Below, piece after piece: positions 27,601-36,290 of a stretch of 61,695 nt of DNA. Source of the DNA: Owenweeksia sp. TMED14. Lineage in GTDB: Bacteria > Bacteroidota > Bacteroidia > Flavobacteriales > Schleiferiaceae. The notes under the pieces were generated by a model. That model saw only the letters and a program-made list of their open reading frames with translations, was not told the origin of the DNA and did not search any database. Each line of letters begins with the position of its first letter. Positions within the stretch are counted from its first letter, which is position 1. The position numbers and the translations under genes were made by a program. The stretch spans positions 1 to 61,695 of the forward strand of contig CATIRS010000022.1 of the NCBI GenBank assembly GCA_949529985.1, read 5' to 3'.

Positions 27601-29546
27601 GAACACCTTCGTCAGGAACTGGCCCTTCTTCAGGGCATACAGGAGGGGTTTCAGGAACTGATCGATATTTATATTTAGAAGCTTCAAATTGCTATGAAAA
27701 TATGGCAATACTGACAACCCCATGTATTGACATGACTTCGGCAACAATACCTCAACTTGAATTCTGGTCGCATATGTCCGGATCCTCTGACGGAGAGATT
27801 CATATTGATGTACTAAGTCAGGGCCAATGGTATAATGATATCTCCCCAACTATTTATACAACTTCAGGATCCAACTGGAGCCAACAAAATGTCTCGTTAG
27901 CAATGTTTGCAGGCCAGATTGTTGTTGTCAGATTCCGCGGTATTACAGGTGCAGCGTTTTCTAGCGATGTCGCAATAGATGACATTTCTATTTCTGAGGT
28001 AACCAGCTCACCTACAGCGAACTTCAGTATTAGCAACTCAGCGCCATGCTTAAATCAAACTATTGATTTAATTGATTACAGTTTGAATGGTCCGAGTCAA
28101 TGGATATGGAACATCTCTCCAAATTCAGGCTACACCTTTGTAAATGGGACTGATTCAACAAGTCAGTCACCCCAAATTTTATTTTCAAACTTTGGAACTT
28201 ATAACGTCAGTTTGTCAGTAAGTAACACCTATGGTTCAAGTACGTCTTCCTCATCCTCAATTATAGTAAATGGGGGGTCTAACCTACCGTTCAATGAAGG
28301 GTTCAATAATTTTTTACCTTTAGGATGGGAACTCGAAAATCCGGACAACTTGATAACATGGGATCAGAAAAATGCAATAGGAAGTAGTGGTCAAAGTACG
28401 TCAACTGTTTATATCTCTAATATAAATTATAACGCTCCACTGCAAGAGGACTATCTAGTAACCAAAGGCATCGATTTAACTGGAGCTTCTCAAGCAATTT
28501 TAATTTTTGATGTTGCATACGCCATATACAACGCAAATTATACTGATGGATTGAGAATTGATGTTTCGTCAAATTGTGGCTCTTCCTGGGCGCCTGTAGG
28601 ATATTTAAAGTCTAGTACTATCCTGGCAACTGTAGCTGCTCAAACATCCGCATTTACACCCAATAGCTCTGGGCAATGGCGCGAAGACACGGTCTTTCTT
28701 CCGTCTTCTCTGTCAGGGCCGAGCATAAAGTTCAGGTTTGCCTCAATTAATGGTTACGGTAATAATCTCTACATTGATAATGTCCGAGTCTACAACCTTG
28801 GTGCAACTGCACCAAATGCATCCATCAATAGTTCGGTCTCAGCTAATACTTGTCTTAATGACACTGTTGTATTTCAGGCTATGAGTCCAGGGACAGCAAT
28901 TGCCTCATGGGATTTTGGAGCAGGATCTATACCTAGTAGTGCAAATGGAGCTGGACCGCACTCTGTCGTCTATTTCTCAAGTGGATCAAAATCAGTTTCT
29001 CTTTCACTCACGAATGCAGGAGGAACAGATAATGATACTCTTACTTTTAATGTAGGGCAACCTGTTACAGCTAGTTTTACATACAACACAACTGGTCAAA
29101 CCGTAAACTTTACAGATAATTCGAGTGGAGTTCCAACGCAATGGAATTGGAACTTTGGTGATGGATCAAGCAGTAGCCTTCAAAATCCAACACACTCCTA
29201 TCCAGTAACTGGCGGGTCATATAATGCCGATCTAGCGTCATACAATGACTGTGGATGGGATACGGCTGGGGTGCTGCTTCAGATATCTGGTGTTGGAACT
29301 GATGAATCTATTGCTTCCTCTTGGTCGATATTCCCTATTCCAAGTCAAGAAGAAATAAAACTGAGCAGCCCTGAGGGTGAAGTCATTCACCAAATAGAAA
29401 TTATCGATGCCTTAGGTAGAGTTATTTTCAATGGACCTCTTTCAGCAGAAAATACTTTAAATATCGACTCATTTTCAGCAGGACAATATCTAATGAGGAT
29501 TTATGCCAAAGGCACCACAAGAGTTCTCTCGTTTATTAAAAATTAG
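24657..29546 (+). CDS. Secreted S8 (subtilisin-like) serine protease with PKD modules and T9SS signal
   Basis: A 1629-residue exported protease. It starts at GTG (24657), directly at a signal peptide (NKIITFLFFGLTFSIQAQ), with no ATG alternative nearby. After a prodomain-like region, the S8 domain spans about 235-510, with the likely catalytic Asp in GHGDDGD (D247), His H273 in AHGDHVAGT (the usual HGTHV has Asp for Thr) and Ser S441 in GTSMACPG. Beyond it lie beta domains, a CARDB-like stretch (about 820-910), two MAM-like jelly rolls, PKD modules (WNWNFGDGSSSSLQNPTHSYP) and a type A sorting tail ending NIDSFSAGQYLMRIYAKG. It is probably a cell-surface or released protein-degrading enzyme. 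Confidence 0.93.
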   Translation: MNKIITFLFFGLTFSIQAQNSSIEPLNINNSRVLFQSGKYSLPSLSEITIKTVNKSERNLDFVVRVISTLNPLNKQSWFKLEKLGITNLGYLPINSYLILMPRMNSQIYQELEKNGITGFGPLLPEMKLSEQLASGNVPEYIWVGTKWEIYIEGVPLIDWSSLNNIFEELKINVLGQEFEGLRLLISPEKLNELAKHPLITYIQQKEAPAETENKIGIKNHRSNSLRVPYSGGRNYDGNGIVIGHGDDGDIQPHIDFTGRVLANKSSPSYGAHGDHVAGTIMGGGNLDPDGEGQAPGSQLVYYDYPDNLNDIDTDYNLYGIRVTASSYSNGCNAGYTAFTRQVDQDAFQNPSLTHVFSAGNNGNSDCNYGAGSGWGNITGGHKQGKNVIATANVTGSDLIAGSSSRGPAYDGRIKPDIAALGTNVFSCLAPNDYRSITGTSMACPGIAGVMAQLYDAYRQNNNGADPHGGLMRSLLTNNADDLGNPGPDFKYGYGRVNGLRSVKAIENGWHIQDSVAQGEVDTINIIVPAGIAQLRVMLHWTDPQATVNAGRALVNDLNGTLKLDASIWLPWVLDPTPNSTALNSNAVRAIDSLNNSEQFTISQPNNGTYKLIVNGNSIPVGPQKYWVTWTLVNNEIELTYPIGGEVIPPLTTIPVRWDAPEGTGTFNLEYSNNGGNSFTQFATAAASSRQANFLTPNGAGDSLMIQITRGNQSDMTDMTLGLIGYPGNLQLNWACPDSFNVSWNPVNNASGYVIYLLGQKYMDSVDTEYGTSYTFYNINPTLTKWWSVAALTPGGRAGKRAVAMEKVPGTQGCVTNNDVRLASVMSPSDNIPDCQNTAGLPVSILIENGGIDSVFNVPVAYQFGSNSIIRDTAQVILGSTNTHLFTFNTTVNASSTGSYSIKIWTESLVDQNRWNDTLISLFNIVQSDSTYSLPYSQDFDSFSNCGTSTNCASTVCNLSGHMTNFINGIEDDIDWRTNSGGTPSSGTGPSSGHTGGVSGTDRYLYLEASNCYENMAILTTPCIDMTSATIPQLEFWSHMSGSSDGEIHIDVLSQGQWYNDISPTIYTTSGSNWSQQNVSLAMFAGQIVVVRFRGITGAAFSSDVAIDDISISEVTSSPTANFSISNSAPCLNQTIDLIDYSLNGPSQWIWNISPNSGYTFVNGTDSTSQSPQILFSNFGTYNVSLSVSNTYGSSTSSSSSIIVNGGSNLPFNEGFNNFLPLGWELENPDNLITWDQKNAIGSSGQSTSTVYISNINYNAPLQEDYLVTKGIDLTGASQAILIFDVAYAIYNANYTDGLRIDVSSNCGSSWAPVGYLKSSTILATVAAQTSAFTPNSSGQWREDTVFLPSSLSGPSIKFRFASINGYGNNLYIDNVRVYNLGATAPNASINSSVSANTCLNDTVVFQAMSPGTAIASWDFGAGSIPSSANGAGPHSVVYFSSGSKSVSLSLTNAGGTDNDTLTFNVGQPVTASFTYNTTGQTVNFTDNSSGVPTQWNWNFGDGSSSSLQNPTHSYPVTGGSYNADLASYNDCGWDTAGVLLQISGVGTDESIASSWSIFPIPSQEEIKLSSPEGEVIHQIEIIDALGRVIFNGPLSAENTLNIDSFSAGQYLMRIYAKGTTRVLSFIKN

Positions 29547-29558
29547 TAATATTTTAGT

Positions 29559-31013
29559 CTAACTTTTTAATAATACGGTTTTAGCTTTAGCAGAGTTTAG
29601 ATAAAGTAGGGAAGTCATTATCGCACCATTTAAAAGAATTAATTCGAAACCGAATTGATAATTTAAATAAATTGGGGAAGCAATACTAACCATAAAAGTT
29701 AATGTTGGACTTAAGACAGCGGAAACAGGAATAATCCAATTATTTTTTAGCTGAGAATCAGAAAATATCCCGAAAGCAAAAAGCCCAAGCAAAGGGCCAT
29801 ATGTATACCCTGCTGCAGTGAATATATTATTAATTATGCTAGCATCAACAAATGGCCTAGCTAGAATAATCAATAGGGCGATAGCCAATGTCATCAAAAC
29901 ATGTACTCGCTTTCTTAAAATTAATGCCTTTATAGGGTCCATGTTTTCTACACCAAGAATATCTACACAAAATGACGTAGTTAATGATGTGAGAGCTGAA
30001 TCTGCTGAGGAGTATGCTGCTGCAATAAGACCTATAAAAAACAATAGACCCACAACTAGAGGAATTTCTGATGAAGTCGCTATTGCTGGAAATAATTGAT
30101 CACCATGAGCTTCTATTCCCTCTTGACGAGCGTATAGTAACAATAGCACTCCTAAAGATAAAAAAAGTGCATTGACCAATACAAGAACACCAGATAAAGT
30201 GATCATATTACGTTGGGCTTCTTTTAGGTTCCTGCATGTTAAATTTTTCTGCATCATATCTTGATCCAATCCAGTCATTGCAAGAGTAATAAATATCCCT
30301 CCTAGAAATTGTTTCCAAAAATTACGGCCATCACTCGCATTTGGGAAAAACCATTGAGATTCTGTTTGAGAAAATATCGTATCAACAATGCCAATCCCAT
30401 TATCCAAAGAGATATAGACATAATATATTGTCATACCCATTGCGCCAAGCATCGCTGCAGTCTGTAATGTATCAGTAAATATTACAGTACGGATACCCCC
30501 TCTTTTTGTGTAAACCCATATTAGAGCCAATGTGAATAATACAGTCCAAACGAAGTTGATGCCTAAGTCGTCAAAAACTAAAGATTGAAGTACTGCAGAA
30601 ACTAAATACAAACGAAAAGAGGCACCTATCCAGCGAGACAAGATGAAAAAAGAAGCTCCTGTAGTATGAGCTACTCGCCCATAACGTTTGGCTAAATAAC
30701 CATAAATCGTAGTCGTGTTGTGTCTATAATATATTGGAAGTAATAAATAAGCTATTATAAGATACCCGACGACGTAACCGAGAACCATCTGAAGATAGGC
30801 CATGCCAGAAGACTCGACCCATCCAGGAACAGAAATAAATGTCACGCCACTTAATGAAGCACCTATCATTCCAAAACTAACCAGCCACCAGCGCGATTCA
30901 CGATTACCAGTAAAAAAAGTCGAGTTATCTGCTCTTTTTGTGCTTAATCGCGCAACGATAATAAGTAGGCAAAAATACCCAAGCATCAAGAGTAAAATAT
31001 ATTCTGGTTTCAT
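29559..31013 (-). CDS. Sodium:solute symporter family transporter
   Basis: A 484-residue SSS transporter with about 13 helices. Family segments include GASLSGVTFISVPGWVESSGMAYLQMVLGYVVGYLI, VYTKRGGIRTVIFTDTLQTAAMLG, GIFITLAMTGLDQDMMQKNLTCRN and LIAAAYSSADSALTSLTTSF. The start at 31013 (MKPEYILLLMLGYF) begins directly at the first helix and is preferred over an in-frame start 14 codons upstream that would overlap recR. It is related to, but clearly different from, the symporter at 20747-22444. The substrate is unknown. It is divergent from recR and convergent with the S8 protease gene. Confidence 0.92.
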   Translation of the reverse strand: MKPEYILLLMLGYFCLLIIVARLSTKRADNSTFFTGNRESRWWLVSFGMIGASLSGVTFISVPGWVESSGMAYLQMVLGYVVGYLIIAYLLLPIYYRHNTTTIYGYLAKRYGRVAHTTGASFFILSRWIGASFRLYLVSAVLQSLVFDDLGINFVWTVLFTLALIWVYTKRGGIRTVIFTDTLQTAAMLGAMGMTIYYVYISLDNGIGIVDTIFSQTESQWFFPNASDGRNFWKQFLGGIFITLAMTGLDQDMMQKNLTCRNLKEAQRNMITLSGVLVLVNALFLSLGVLLLLYARQEGIEAHGDQLFPAIATSSEIPLVVGLLFFIGLIAAAYSSADSALTSLTTSFCVDILGVENMDPIKALILRKRVHVLMTLAIALLIILARPFVDASIINNIFTAAGYTYGPLLGLFAFGIFSDSQLKNNWIIPVSAVLSPTLTFMVSIASPIYLNYQFGFELILLNGAIMTSLLYLNSAKAKTVLLKS

Positions 31014-31029
31014 GCCTATAAAGATGGCG

Positions 31030-31037
31030 TACTTTTG
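31030..31037 (+). promoter_or_regulatory. -7 promoter element for recR
   Basis: TACTTTTG matches the consensus exactly and ends five bases before the recR ATG at 31043. The predicted transcription start therefore falls at or next to the start codon, as for recF. A later in-frame ATG at 31064 would give a 20-base leader but would cut the conserved N terminus. Confidence 0.5.
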
Positions 31038-31042
31038 TTGTA

Positions 31043-31663
31043 ATGGAACTCCCATCTAAATCAATGGAACGAGCGGTGCAAGAATTGTCTCGATTGCCAG
31101 GTATTGGAAGGCGCTCAGCCCTTAGGTTGACTCTTCACCTTCTTCGTCAAGGAAATGAACGGATGGAAAACTTGGCTACCTCAATACAAGATCTAGCCAG
31201 AAACTCTCAATTCTGTGAAAATTGCCATAGTATCAGTGATGTCCCTGTATGTAGTATTTGTAATGACAGCAGACGAGATGATAAATCAATTTGTGTAGTC
31301 GAAGATATTCGGGATGTTCTTGCATTAGAAAATACACATGCCTTTCGAGGAAAATATCATGTTCTTGGAGGTTTAATATCTCCTATGGATGGACTTGGGC
31401 CTGGTGATTTAACAATTGATGAATTAGTAGGGAAAGTTGAAAAAAAGGAAATTGAAGAAGTTATCATGGCATTAAGCTCCACGATGGAGGGTGATACAAC
31501 TGCCTTTTATATCTATAGAAAAATTGGAGATTCATCAATCCGATTAACATCAATTGCCCGTGGATTACCAATTGGAGATTCCTTAGAATATGCAGATGAA
31601 ATAACCTTAAGTAGATCAATTCAACAACGCGTTCTTTTTGAATCAACATTGAGTAAAGAATAG
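31043..31663 (+). CDS. recR: Recombination mediator protein RecR
   Basis: A 206-residue toroidal DNA-binding protein of the RecFOR pathway. The helix-hairpin-helix LSRLPGIGRRSALRLTLHLL is at the N terminus, the zinc motif is CENCHSISDVPVCSIC, and the Toprim domain begins ICVVEDIRDVLALE and includes HVLGGLISPMDGLGPGDL. Length and motif order are standard. The N terminus MELPSKSMERAVQEL matches Bacteroidota homologues, supporting the ATG at 31043. The glycosyltransferase gene begins one base after the stop (TAG A ATG), so the two are probably co-transcribed. Confidence 0.96.
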   Translation: MELPSKSMERAVQELSRLPGIGRRSALRLTLHLLRQGNERMENLATSIQDLARNSQFCENCHSISDVPVCSICNDSRRDDKSICVVEDIRDVLALENTHAFRGKYHVLGGLISPMDGLGPGDLTIDELVGKVEKKEIEEVIMALSSTMEGDTTAFYIYRKIGDSSIRLTSIARGLPIGDSLEYADEITLSRSIQQRVLFESTLSKE

Positions 31664-31664
31664 A

Positions 31665-33497
31665 ATGGATCTATCAATTATAATTGTCAGTTATAATGTC
31701 AAAACATATTTGGATCAATGCCTGCATTCTGTCGAAAGAGCTGTCAAGAATATAAACGCTGAGGTAATTGTTGTAGACAATTGCTCTGGAGACAATACAG
31801 AAAAGCACGTAAGGAAAGAGTTCCCTTGGGTTCAATTTATTGAAAATTCTGAAAACTTAGGTTTTGGCAAAGCAAATAATATCGGCGCAAGGCAATCCTC
31901 AGGTTCTCATATATTGTATCTTAATCCTGATACTGTGGTGCCAGAAGACAACTTTGAGATTGCTCTGAAGCAATTTAACCATCATGAAAAACTAGGCTCT
32001 CTTGGTTGCAGAATGATAGACGGAAAAGGCGATTACTTACCTGAATCAAAGAGAGGGTTCCCCACCCCATCAGTTGCGCTTTACAGATTATTTGGTTTGG
32101 CTAAAATGTTCCCAAAAAGCAAAAAATGGGCTGGTTATTATATGGGTCATATTGAAGAAACAGTTGATGCCGAAGTTGAAATTCAATGTGGGGCTTGGAT
32201 GATGTTATCACGTGACGCTCTGACTAAAAGTGGAGGTTTTGATGAAGACTTTTTTATGTATGGAGAAGATATAGACTTGTCTCACAGAATTTCTAAACTT
32301 GGTTTTAAGAATCGATATTTTTCTCAAAGTCCAGTAATTCATTACAAGGGAGAAAGCACTAAGCATGCATCGTGGGTATACGTTAAGAACTTCCATGAAG
32401 CAATGGCCATCTTTGCTCATAAACATTTTACTAGTGGAGCTAAAGCATATAGTTCAATGATCAAAATAGGAATATATGCAAAAGCATCTTCTGCAGTCAT
32501 TAAACGTTGGATGTCATTCATCAGACCTATTGCGTTAACCGCAGTCGGAGGTTTCTTCCTTGCAAACGAGTTTACAGACTATTGGGAACTCAATCAACGA
32601 TATCCTAACGGAGGTGAATATCCAATTATTTATAGACAAATAATTATTCCAGCCTATCTGATTATTTGGATTTTAAGTATGATTATCTCAGGCGCTTACT
32701 CTCTTAAGACATCTATTTTAAGATATATCTCTGGATTCTTGATATCCACAATTATATTGCTATCAGTTTACGCTCTTCTACCGTTAGAACTGCGTTTTTC
32801 AAGAATTTTAATTTTAATTTCCTCTGTTCTATTTTTCATATCGTTTCTTTTTGTTAAAACTGCAACAAAAACTAAATTAAAATATGGATTATTTAAATTA
32901 TTTGATGATACTATTGCACATGTTGATCGTGATGATAAAAGATCCTTACCGGTTACATCTAACTATGACATTAGAATGGAAGAAGTCTTGACGAATAGAG
33001 ATCTACTAAAGCCTAATGAGATTCATTTTTATCCAAATAACTCATCCTTTAAGAAAATTATTGACACTATGATTTTGCTAAGAGATAATAACCTTCGTTT
33101 TAGAATGATTTATCCATTTTGGACTTTAGGAAGTGATGATTATCAGATTTCTTCAGAATTATCAACTGCTGCATTGTCTAAACCATCAGTAAGAAGAACT
33201 AAGGGTATTTTAAGCGTTATTATATCCCTTGCAGTTATCGTTTTTTTTCTCATTTTAATTTTATTTCCAAGGGGTCGCCTTGCAATAAAAAACTTACCAG
33301 CGGTTATTCGCGGAAAAAAAACTTGGGTTAGTTATAATGGAATCTCATCAGATGCTCTTCCTCCCTTAAAACAAGGAGTGTTCTCTCATACTCATTTAGT
33401 GCAGGATAAAGAGTTTCAAAAATTCTCTAATAACAGGTATGCTCATCATTGGCGACCGGAATTTGATATTTACGCACTATTTAACGGAGCTATTTAA
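31665..33497 (+). CDS. Membrane glycosyltransferase, family 2
   Basis: A 610-residue protein. The N-terminal GT-A domain (about 1-250) has MDLSIIIVSYNVKTYLDQ, IVVDNCSGDNTE, the donor motif ILYLNPDTVVP and the acceptor-side GGFDEDFFMYGEDIDLSHRI. About four membrane helices lie between 285 and 410. A soluble region of roughly 100 residues follows, then another helix (GILSVIISLAVIVFFLILILF), and a short tail with LPPLKQGVFSHTHL that recalls the end of polyisoprenyl-linked sugar transferases. It probably adds a sugar to a lipid-linked or surface polysaccharide. The link with recR is positional only. Confidence 0.85.
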   Translation: MDLSIIIVSYNVKTYLDQCLHSVERAVKNINAEVIVVDNCSGDNTEKHVRKEFPWVQFIENSENLGFGKANNIGARQSSGSHILYLNPDTVVPEDNFEIALKQFNHHEKLGSLGCRMIDGKGDYLPESKRGFPTPSVALYRLFGLAKMFPKSKKWAGYYMGHIEETVDAEVEIQCGAWMMLSRDALTKSGGFDEDFFMYGEDIDLSHRISKLGFKNRYFSQSPVIHYKGESTKHASWVYVKNFHEAMAIFAHKHFTSGAKAYSSMIKIGIYAKASSAVIKRWMSFIRPIALTAVGGFFLANEFTDYWELNQRYPNGGEYPIIYRQIIIPAYLIIWILSMIISGAYSLKTSILRYISGFLISTIILLSVYALLPLELRFSRILILISSVLFFISFLFVKTATKTKLKYGLFKLFDDTIAHVDRDDKRSLPVTSNYDIRMEEVLTNRDLLKPNEIHFYPNNSSFKKIIDTMILLRDNNLRFRMIYPFWTLGSDDYQISSELSTAALSKPSVRRTKGILSVIISLAVIVFFLILILFPRGRLAIKNLPAVIRGKKTWVSYNGISSDALPPLKQGVFSHTHLVQDKEFQKFSNNRYAHHWRPEFDIYALFNGAI

Positions 33498-33499
33498 CC

Positions 33500-33507
33500 T
33501 AAATTTG
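33500..33507 (+). promoter_or_regulatory. -7 promoter element for the E2 acyltransferase gene
   Basis: TAAATTTG matches the -7 consensus exactly. The expected start near 33513 gives a leader of about 13 bases before the ATG at 33526. It begins three bases after the stop codon of the upstream glycosyltransferase gene. Confidence 0.55.
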
Positions 33508-33525
33508 TTAGACTAAAATTTCACA

Positions 33526-34866
33526 ATGTTTGAATTAATTATGCCCAAAATGGGCGAATCTGTTGCAGAGGCAACAATTACCGAGTGGCTCAAGAAAGAA
33601 GGTGACACAATAAAAATGGACGAGTCTATTTTAACTATCGCAACTGATAAAGTTGATAGTGATCTACCCTCTCCTGTCTCGGGATTTTTAGCTAAAATTC
33701 TTTTTAACGTAGATGATGTAATACAGGTTGGACAGGTCATTGCACATATAAAAGTTGAAAACGAGGAGCCTACTGATATAAAAGTTGAAAATGAAAGAAA
33801 TTTAAAAAGAGACGAAGAAATAGTCTTAAATTCAAAAACAATTATCACAGAAGAGGAAACCGATATTAACATTTCTGTAAAATCAAATATTTCTAGAGAG
33901 AGCTCAGGGAGATTCTACAGCCCATTGGTACGAAGTATAGCTGAAGAAGAGGGAGTTAGCCAGGAGGATTTAGATAAAATAATCGGTAGTGGAAATGAAG
34001 GGCGCGTAACCAAAAGAGATTTGATAGCTTTTATTGATATTAAGAAAAAAAACCCCAATGTCCCTGGTCCTGAAAACACCTCGAAAGAAATATATAAAAC
34101 CGAAGAAAAAAAAATAGTTACTCCTAATCTCTCTAATCCGACGCCATATAGCTTACCTGGTGATGAGATTATTGAAATGGACAGAATGCGCAGGCTTATT
34201 TCTGACCACATGGTTATGAGTAAGCATGTATCTCCCCATGTTACATCATTTGTAGAAGCTGATGTTACTTCTCTCGTCCTATGGCGTAAAAAAGTTAAGA
34301 GTGATTACGAGAATCGTGAAAATAGCAGACTAACTTTTACTCCAATATTTTTAGAGGCCGTAACAAGAGCAATTAAAGATTTTCCAAATATTAATGTTAG
34401 TGTAGATGGAAATAATATAATTGCTCATAAACCTATCAACATTGGCATGGCAACTGCCTTGCCAAATGGTAATCTTATTGTTCCAGTTATTAAAAATGCA
34501 GATAGATATAGTCTTTCCGGCCTTGCCAAAGAAGTTAATCAGCTCGCAGAAGATGCCAGGAATAATAAACTTAAACCAGATGATATAAAAGGAGGTACTT
34601 ATACTGTCACAAATGTTGGAACCTTTGGAAATGTTATGGGGACACCAATCATAAACCAACCACAAGTAGCAATTTTAGCTCTAGGGGCCATTCGTAAAAT
34701 CCCAGCTGTTATAGAGACCTCAGAAGGAGATGTAATCGCGATACGTCATAAAATGTTTTTATCTCATTCATATGATCATAGAGTAGTAGATGGGGCACTT
34801 GGAGGTATGTTTGTTAAAAGAGTGGCAGACTATCTAGAAAAATGGGATACTGAACGAGTGATATGA
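33526..34866 (+). CDS. Dihydrolipoyllysine acyltransferase (E2 of a 2-oxoacid dehydrogenase complex)
   Basis: A 446-residue E2 component. The N-terminal lipoyl domain carries the lipoylated lysine K42 in IATDKVDSDLPSP. A Glu/Lys-rich linker leads to the E1/E3-binding domain (YSPLVRSIAEEEGVSQEDLDKIIGSGNEGRVTKRDLIAFI), and the C-terminal catalytic domain ends with SHSYDHRVVDG (H418, D422). The single lipoyl domain and the IATDKVDSDLPSP form fit a branched-chain or pyruvate-type E2 rather than SucB, but the substrate cannot be fixed. No E1 or E3 gene is adjacent. It has its own promoter and overlaps the exonuclease gene by four bases (ATGA). Confidence 0.9.
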   Translation: MFELIMPKMGESVAEATITEWLKKEGDTIKMDESILTIATDKVDSDLPSPVSGFLAKILFNVDDVIQVGQVIAHIKVENEEPTDIKVENERNLKRDEEIVLNSKTIITEEETDINISVKSNISRESSGRFYSPLVRSIAEEEGVSQEDLDKIIGSGNEGRVTKRDLIAFIDIKKKNPNVPGPENTSKEIYKTEEKKIVTPNLSNPTPYSLPGDEIIEMDRMRRLISDHMVMSKHVSPHVTSFVEADVTSLVLWRKKVKSDYENRENSRLTFTPIFLEAVTRAIKDFPNINVSVDGNNIIAHKPINIGMATALPNGNLIVPVIKNADRYSLSGLAKEVNQLAEDARNNKLKPDDIKGGTYTVTNVGTFGNVMGTPIINQPQVAILALGAIRKIPAVIETSEGDVIAIRHKMFLSHSYDHRVVDGALGGMFVKRVADYLEKWDTERVI

Positions 34867-35621
34867 TTAAGCTAAATAGACCACTTTGCGTTTTTGATTT
34901 AGAAACCACAGGGATAAACGTAGTTCATGACCGTATTGTTGAAATGTGTTTCATAAAAGTTAATTTGGATGGCTCAGAAATAACAAAAGTCTGGAGGGTA
35001 AATCCAACAATTCAAATACCTCCTGCAACAACTAAAATTCATGGCATAACAGATCATATGGTAAAAGATAGCCCCACGTTTAAAGATGTTGGGTTTGAAG
35101 TTTCAGATTTCATTCGAAACTGTGATTTAGCTGGGTTTAACAGCAATAAGTTTGATATCCCACTTCTCGCAGAAGAATTTCTGCGAGCAGATATTGAAGT
35201 TGACATGCATAAAGTAAGCTCTGTTGATGTTCAAAATATTTTTCATAAAAAAGAACAGCGTACTCTAACAGCTGCCCTAAAGTTTTATTGCAATACAGAA
35301 CTAATAAATGCACACAATGCAGAATCTGATGTAAGAGCAACATTAGACGTCTTGAAGGCGCAAATTGACCGTTATCAAGACTTACCCAATGACATTCCTG
35401 GTTTATCCAAGTACAGTACCAGAAATAAAGCTGCAGACTTTGCGGGATTTATAACTTTTAATAAAGAAAACGAAGAGCAATTCTCTTTTGGAAAATATAG
35501 AGGTCAGACTGTGTCATCGGTATTATCTAAAGACCCAGGGTATTATTCTTGGGTTCAAAATGCAGACTTTCCACTTTACACGAAGAAAATCCTCACCGCC
35601 ATCAGACTAAAACAACGATGA
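34863..35621 (+). CDS. DnaQ-like 3'-5' exonuclease with ExoX-type C-terminal domain
   Basis: A 252-residue DEDD-family exonuclease. Motif I is VFDLETTGI (D12, E14), motif II AGFNSNKFDIPLLAEE and motif III HNAESDVRATLDVL. The C-terminal segment from about 200 on (FSFGKYRGQTVSSVLSKDPGYYSWVQNADFPLYTK) matches the small domain found at the end of ExoX-like nucleases. It is either a proofreading or repair nuclease; the extra domain argues against the plain Pol III epsilon subunit. It is coupled by ATGA overlaps both to the E2 gene before it and to the FAH-family gene after it. Confidence 0.88.
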   Translation: MIKLNRPLCVFDLETTGINVVHDRIVEMCFIKVNLDGSEITKVWRVNPTIQIPPATTKIHGITDHMVKDSPTFKDVGFEVSDFIRNCDLAGFNSNKFDIPLLAEEFLRADIEVDMHKVSSVDVQNIFHKKEQRTLTAALKFYCNTELINAHNAESDVRATLDVLKAQIDRYQDLPNDIPGLSKYSTRNKAADFAGFITFNKENEEQFSFGKYRGQTVSSVLSKDPGYYSWVQNADFPLYTKKILTAIRLKQR

Positions 35622-36223
35622 AAATAATTTGCATAGGAAGAAACTATGTTGATCATGCTCACGAATTAGGAAATAAGGTTCCTAAAACACCAGTGGTATT
35701 TTGCAAACCAGACTCTGCAATACTCCAGCCCCGAAATCCTTTTGTGATTCCTCCATGGAGTAATAAGGTCCATCATGAAATAGAGTTTCTCATTAGAATA
35801 GGTCGTGTTGGGAAATATATTGATAGAAAGTTTGCATTGTCATATATAGATGCCATAACGGTCGGAATAGACTTTACAGCGCGCGATCTTCAGGACGAAT
35901 TAAAAGCCCAAAGTTTACCTTGGGAAAAATCTAAAGGTTTTGATGGTTCAGCTGTAATTGGAAAGTGGATATCTGGAATATTTAAGCAGACTAACCACCA
36001 AATCACTTTAAAAAAAAATAATGAAATCATTCAAGATGGTAACACCAAAGATTTTATTTTTTCTTTGGAAGAAATAATTGCACACGTGAGTCAGTTTTTT
36101 ACACTAAAAACTGGGGATATAATCTTTACGGGAACCCCTTCTGGCGTTGGCCCTGTAGTCGCTGGTGACAAACTTGAAGGGCAATTAGATGGCAAAACCT
36201 TACTCTCGTTGAAGATACGCTAA
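35618..36223 (+). CDS. Fumarylacetoacetate hydrolase (FAH) family protein
   Basis: A 201-residue FAH-fold metal-dependent hydrolase or hydratase. The metal ligands are in HHEIEFLIRIGRV and the VGIDFTARDLQDE segment, and the substrate loop is KSKGFDGSAVIGKW; the end carries GDIIFTGTPSGVGPVVAGD. Its size fits acylpyruvase-type members (YisK/YcgM-like) that act on small keto acids. The start at 35618 (MKIICIGRNYVDHA) makes an ATGA overlap with the exonuclease gene and is far better than an in-frame start upstream within that gene. Confidence 0.9.
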   Translation: MKIICIGRNYVDHAHELGNKVPKTPVVFCKPDSAILQPRNPFVIPPWSNKVHHEIEFLIRIGRVGKYIDRKFALSYIDAITVGIDFTARDLQDELKAQSLPWEKSKGFDGSAVIGKWISGIFKQTNHQITLKKNNEIIQDGNTKDFIFSLEEIIAHVSQFFTLKTGDIIFTGTPSGVGPVVAGDKLEGQLDGKTLLSLKIR

Positions 36224-36244
36224 GGATTGGAGGGATGAAAAGTG

Positions 36245-36252
36245 TATATTTG
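36245..36252 (+). promoter_or_regulatory. -7 promoter element for the 1602-residue T9SS cargo gene
   Basis: TATATTTG matches the -7 consensus exactly. A TTG lies 15 bases upstream, somewhat close for a -33 box. The expected leader is about 33 bases before the ATG at 36291. Confidence 0.55.
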
Positions 36253-36290
36253 AACTTAGAAGAGATTCCCTTAATCACTTTGAAAAAATT

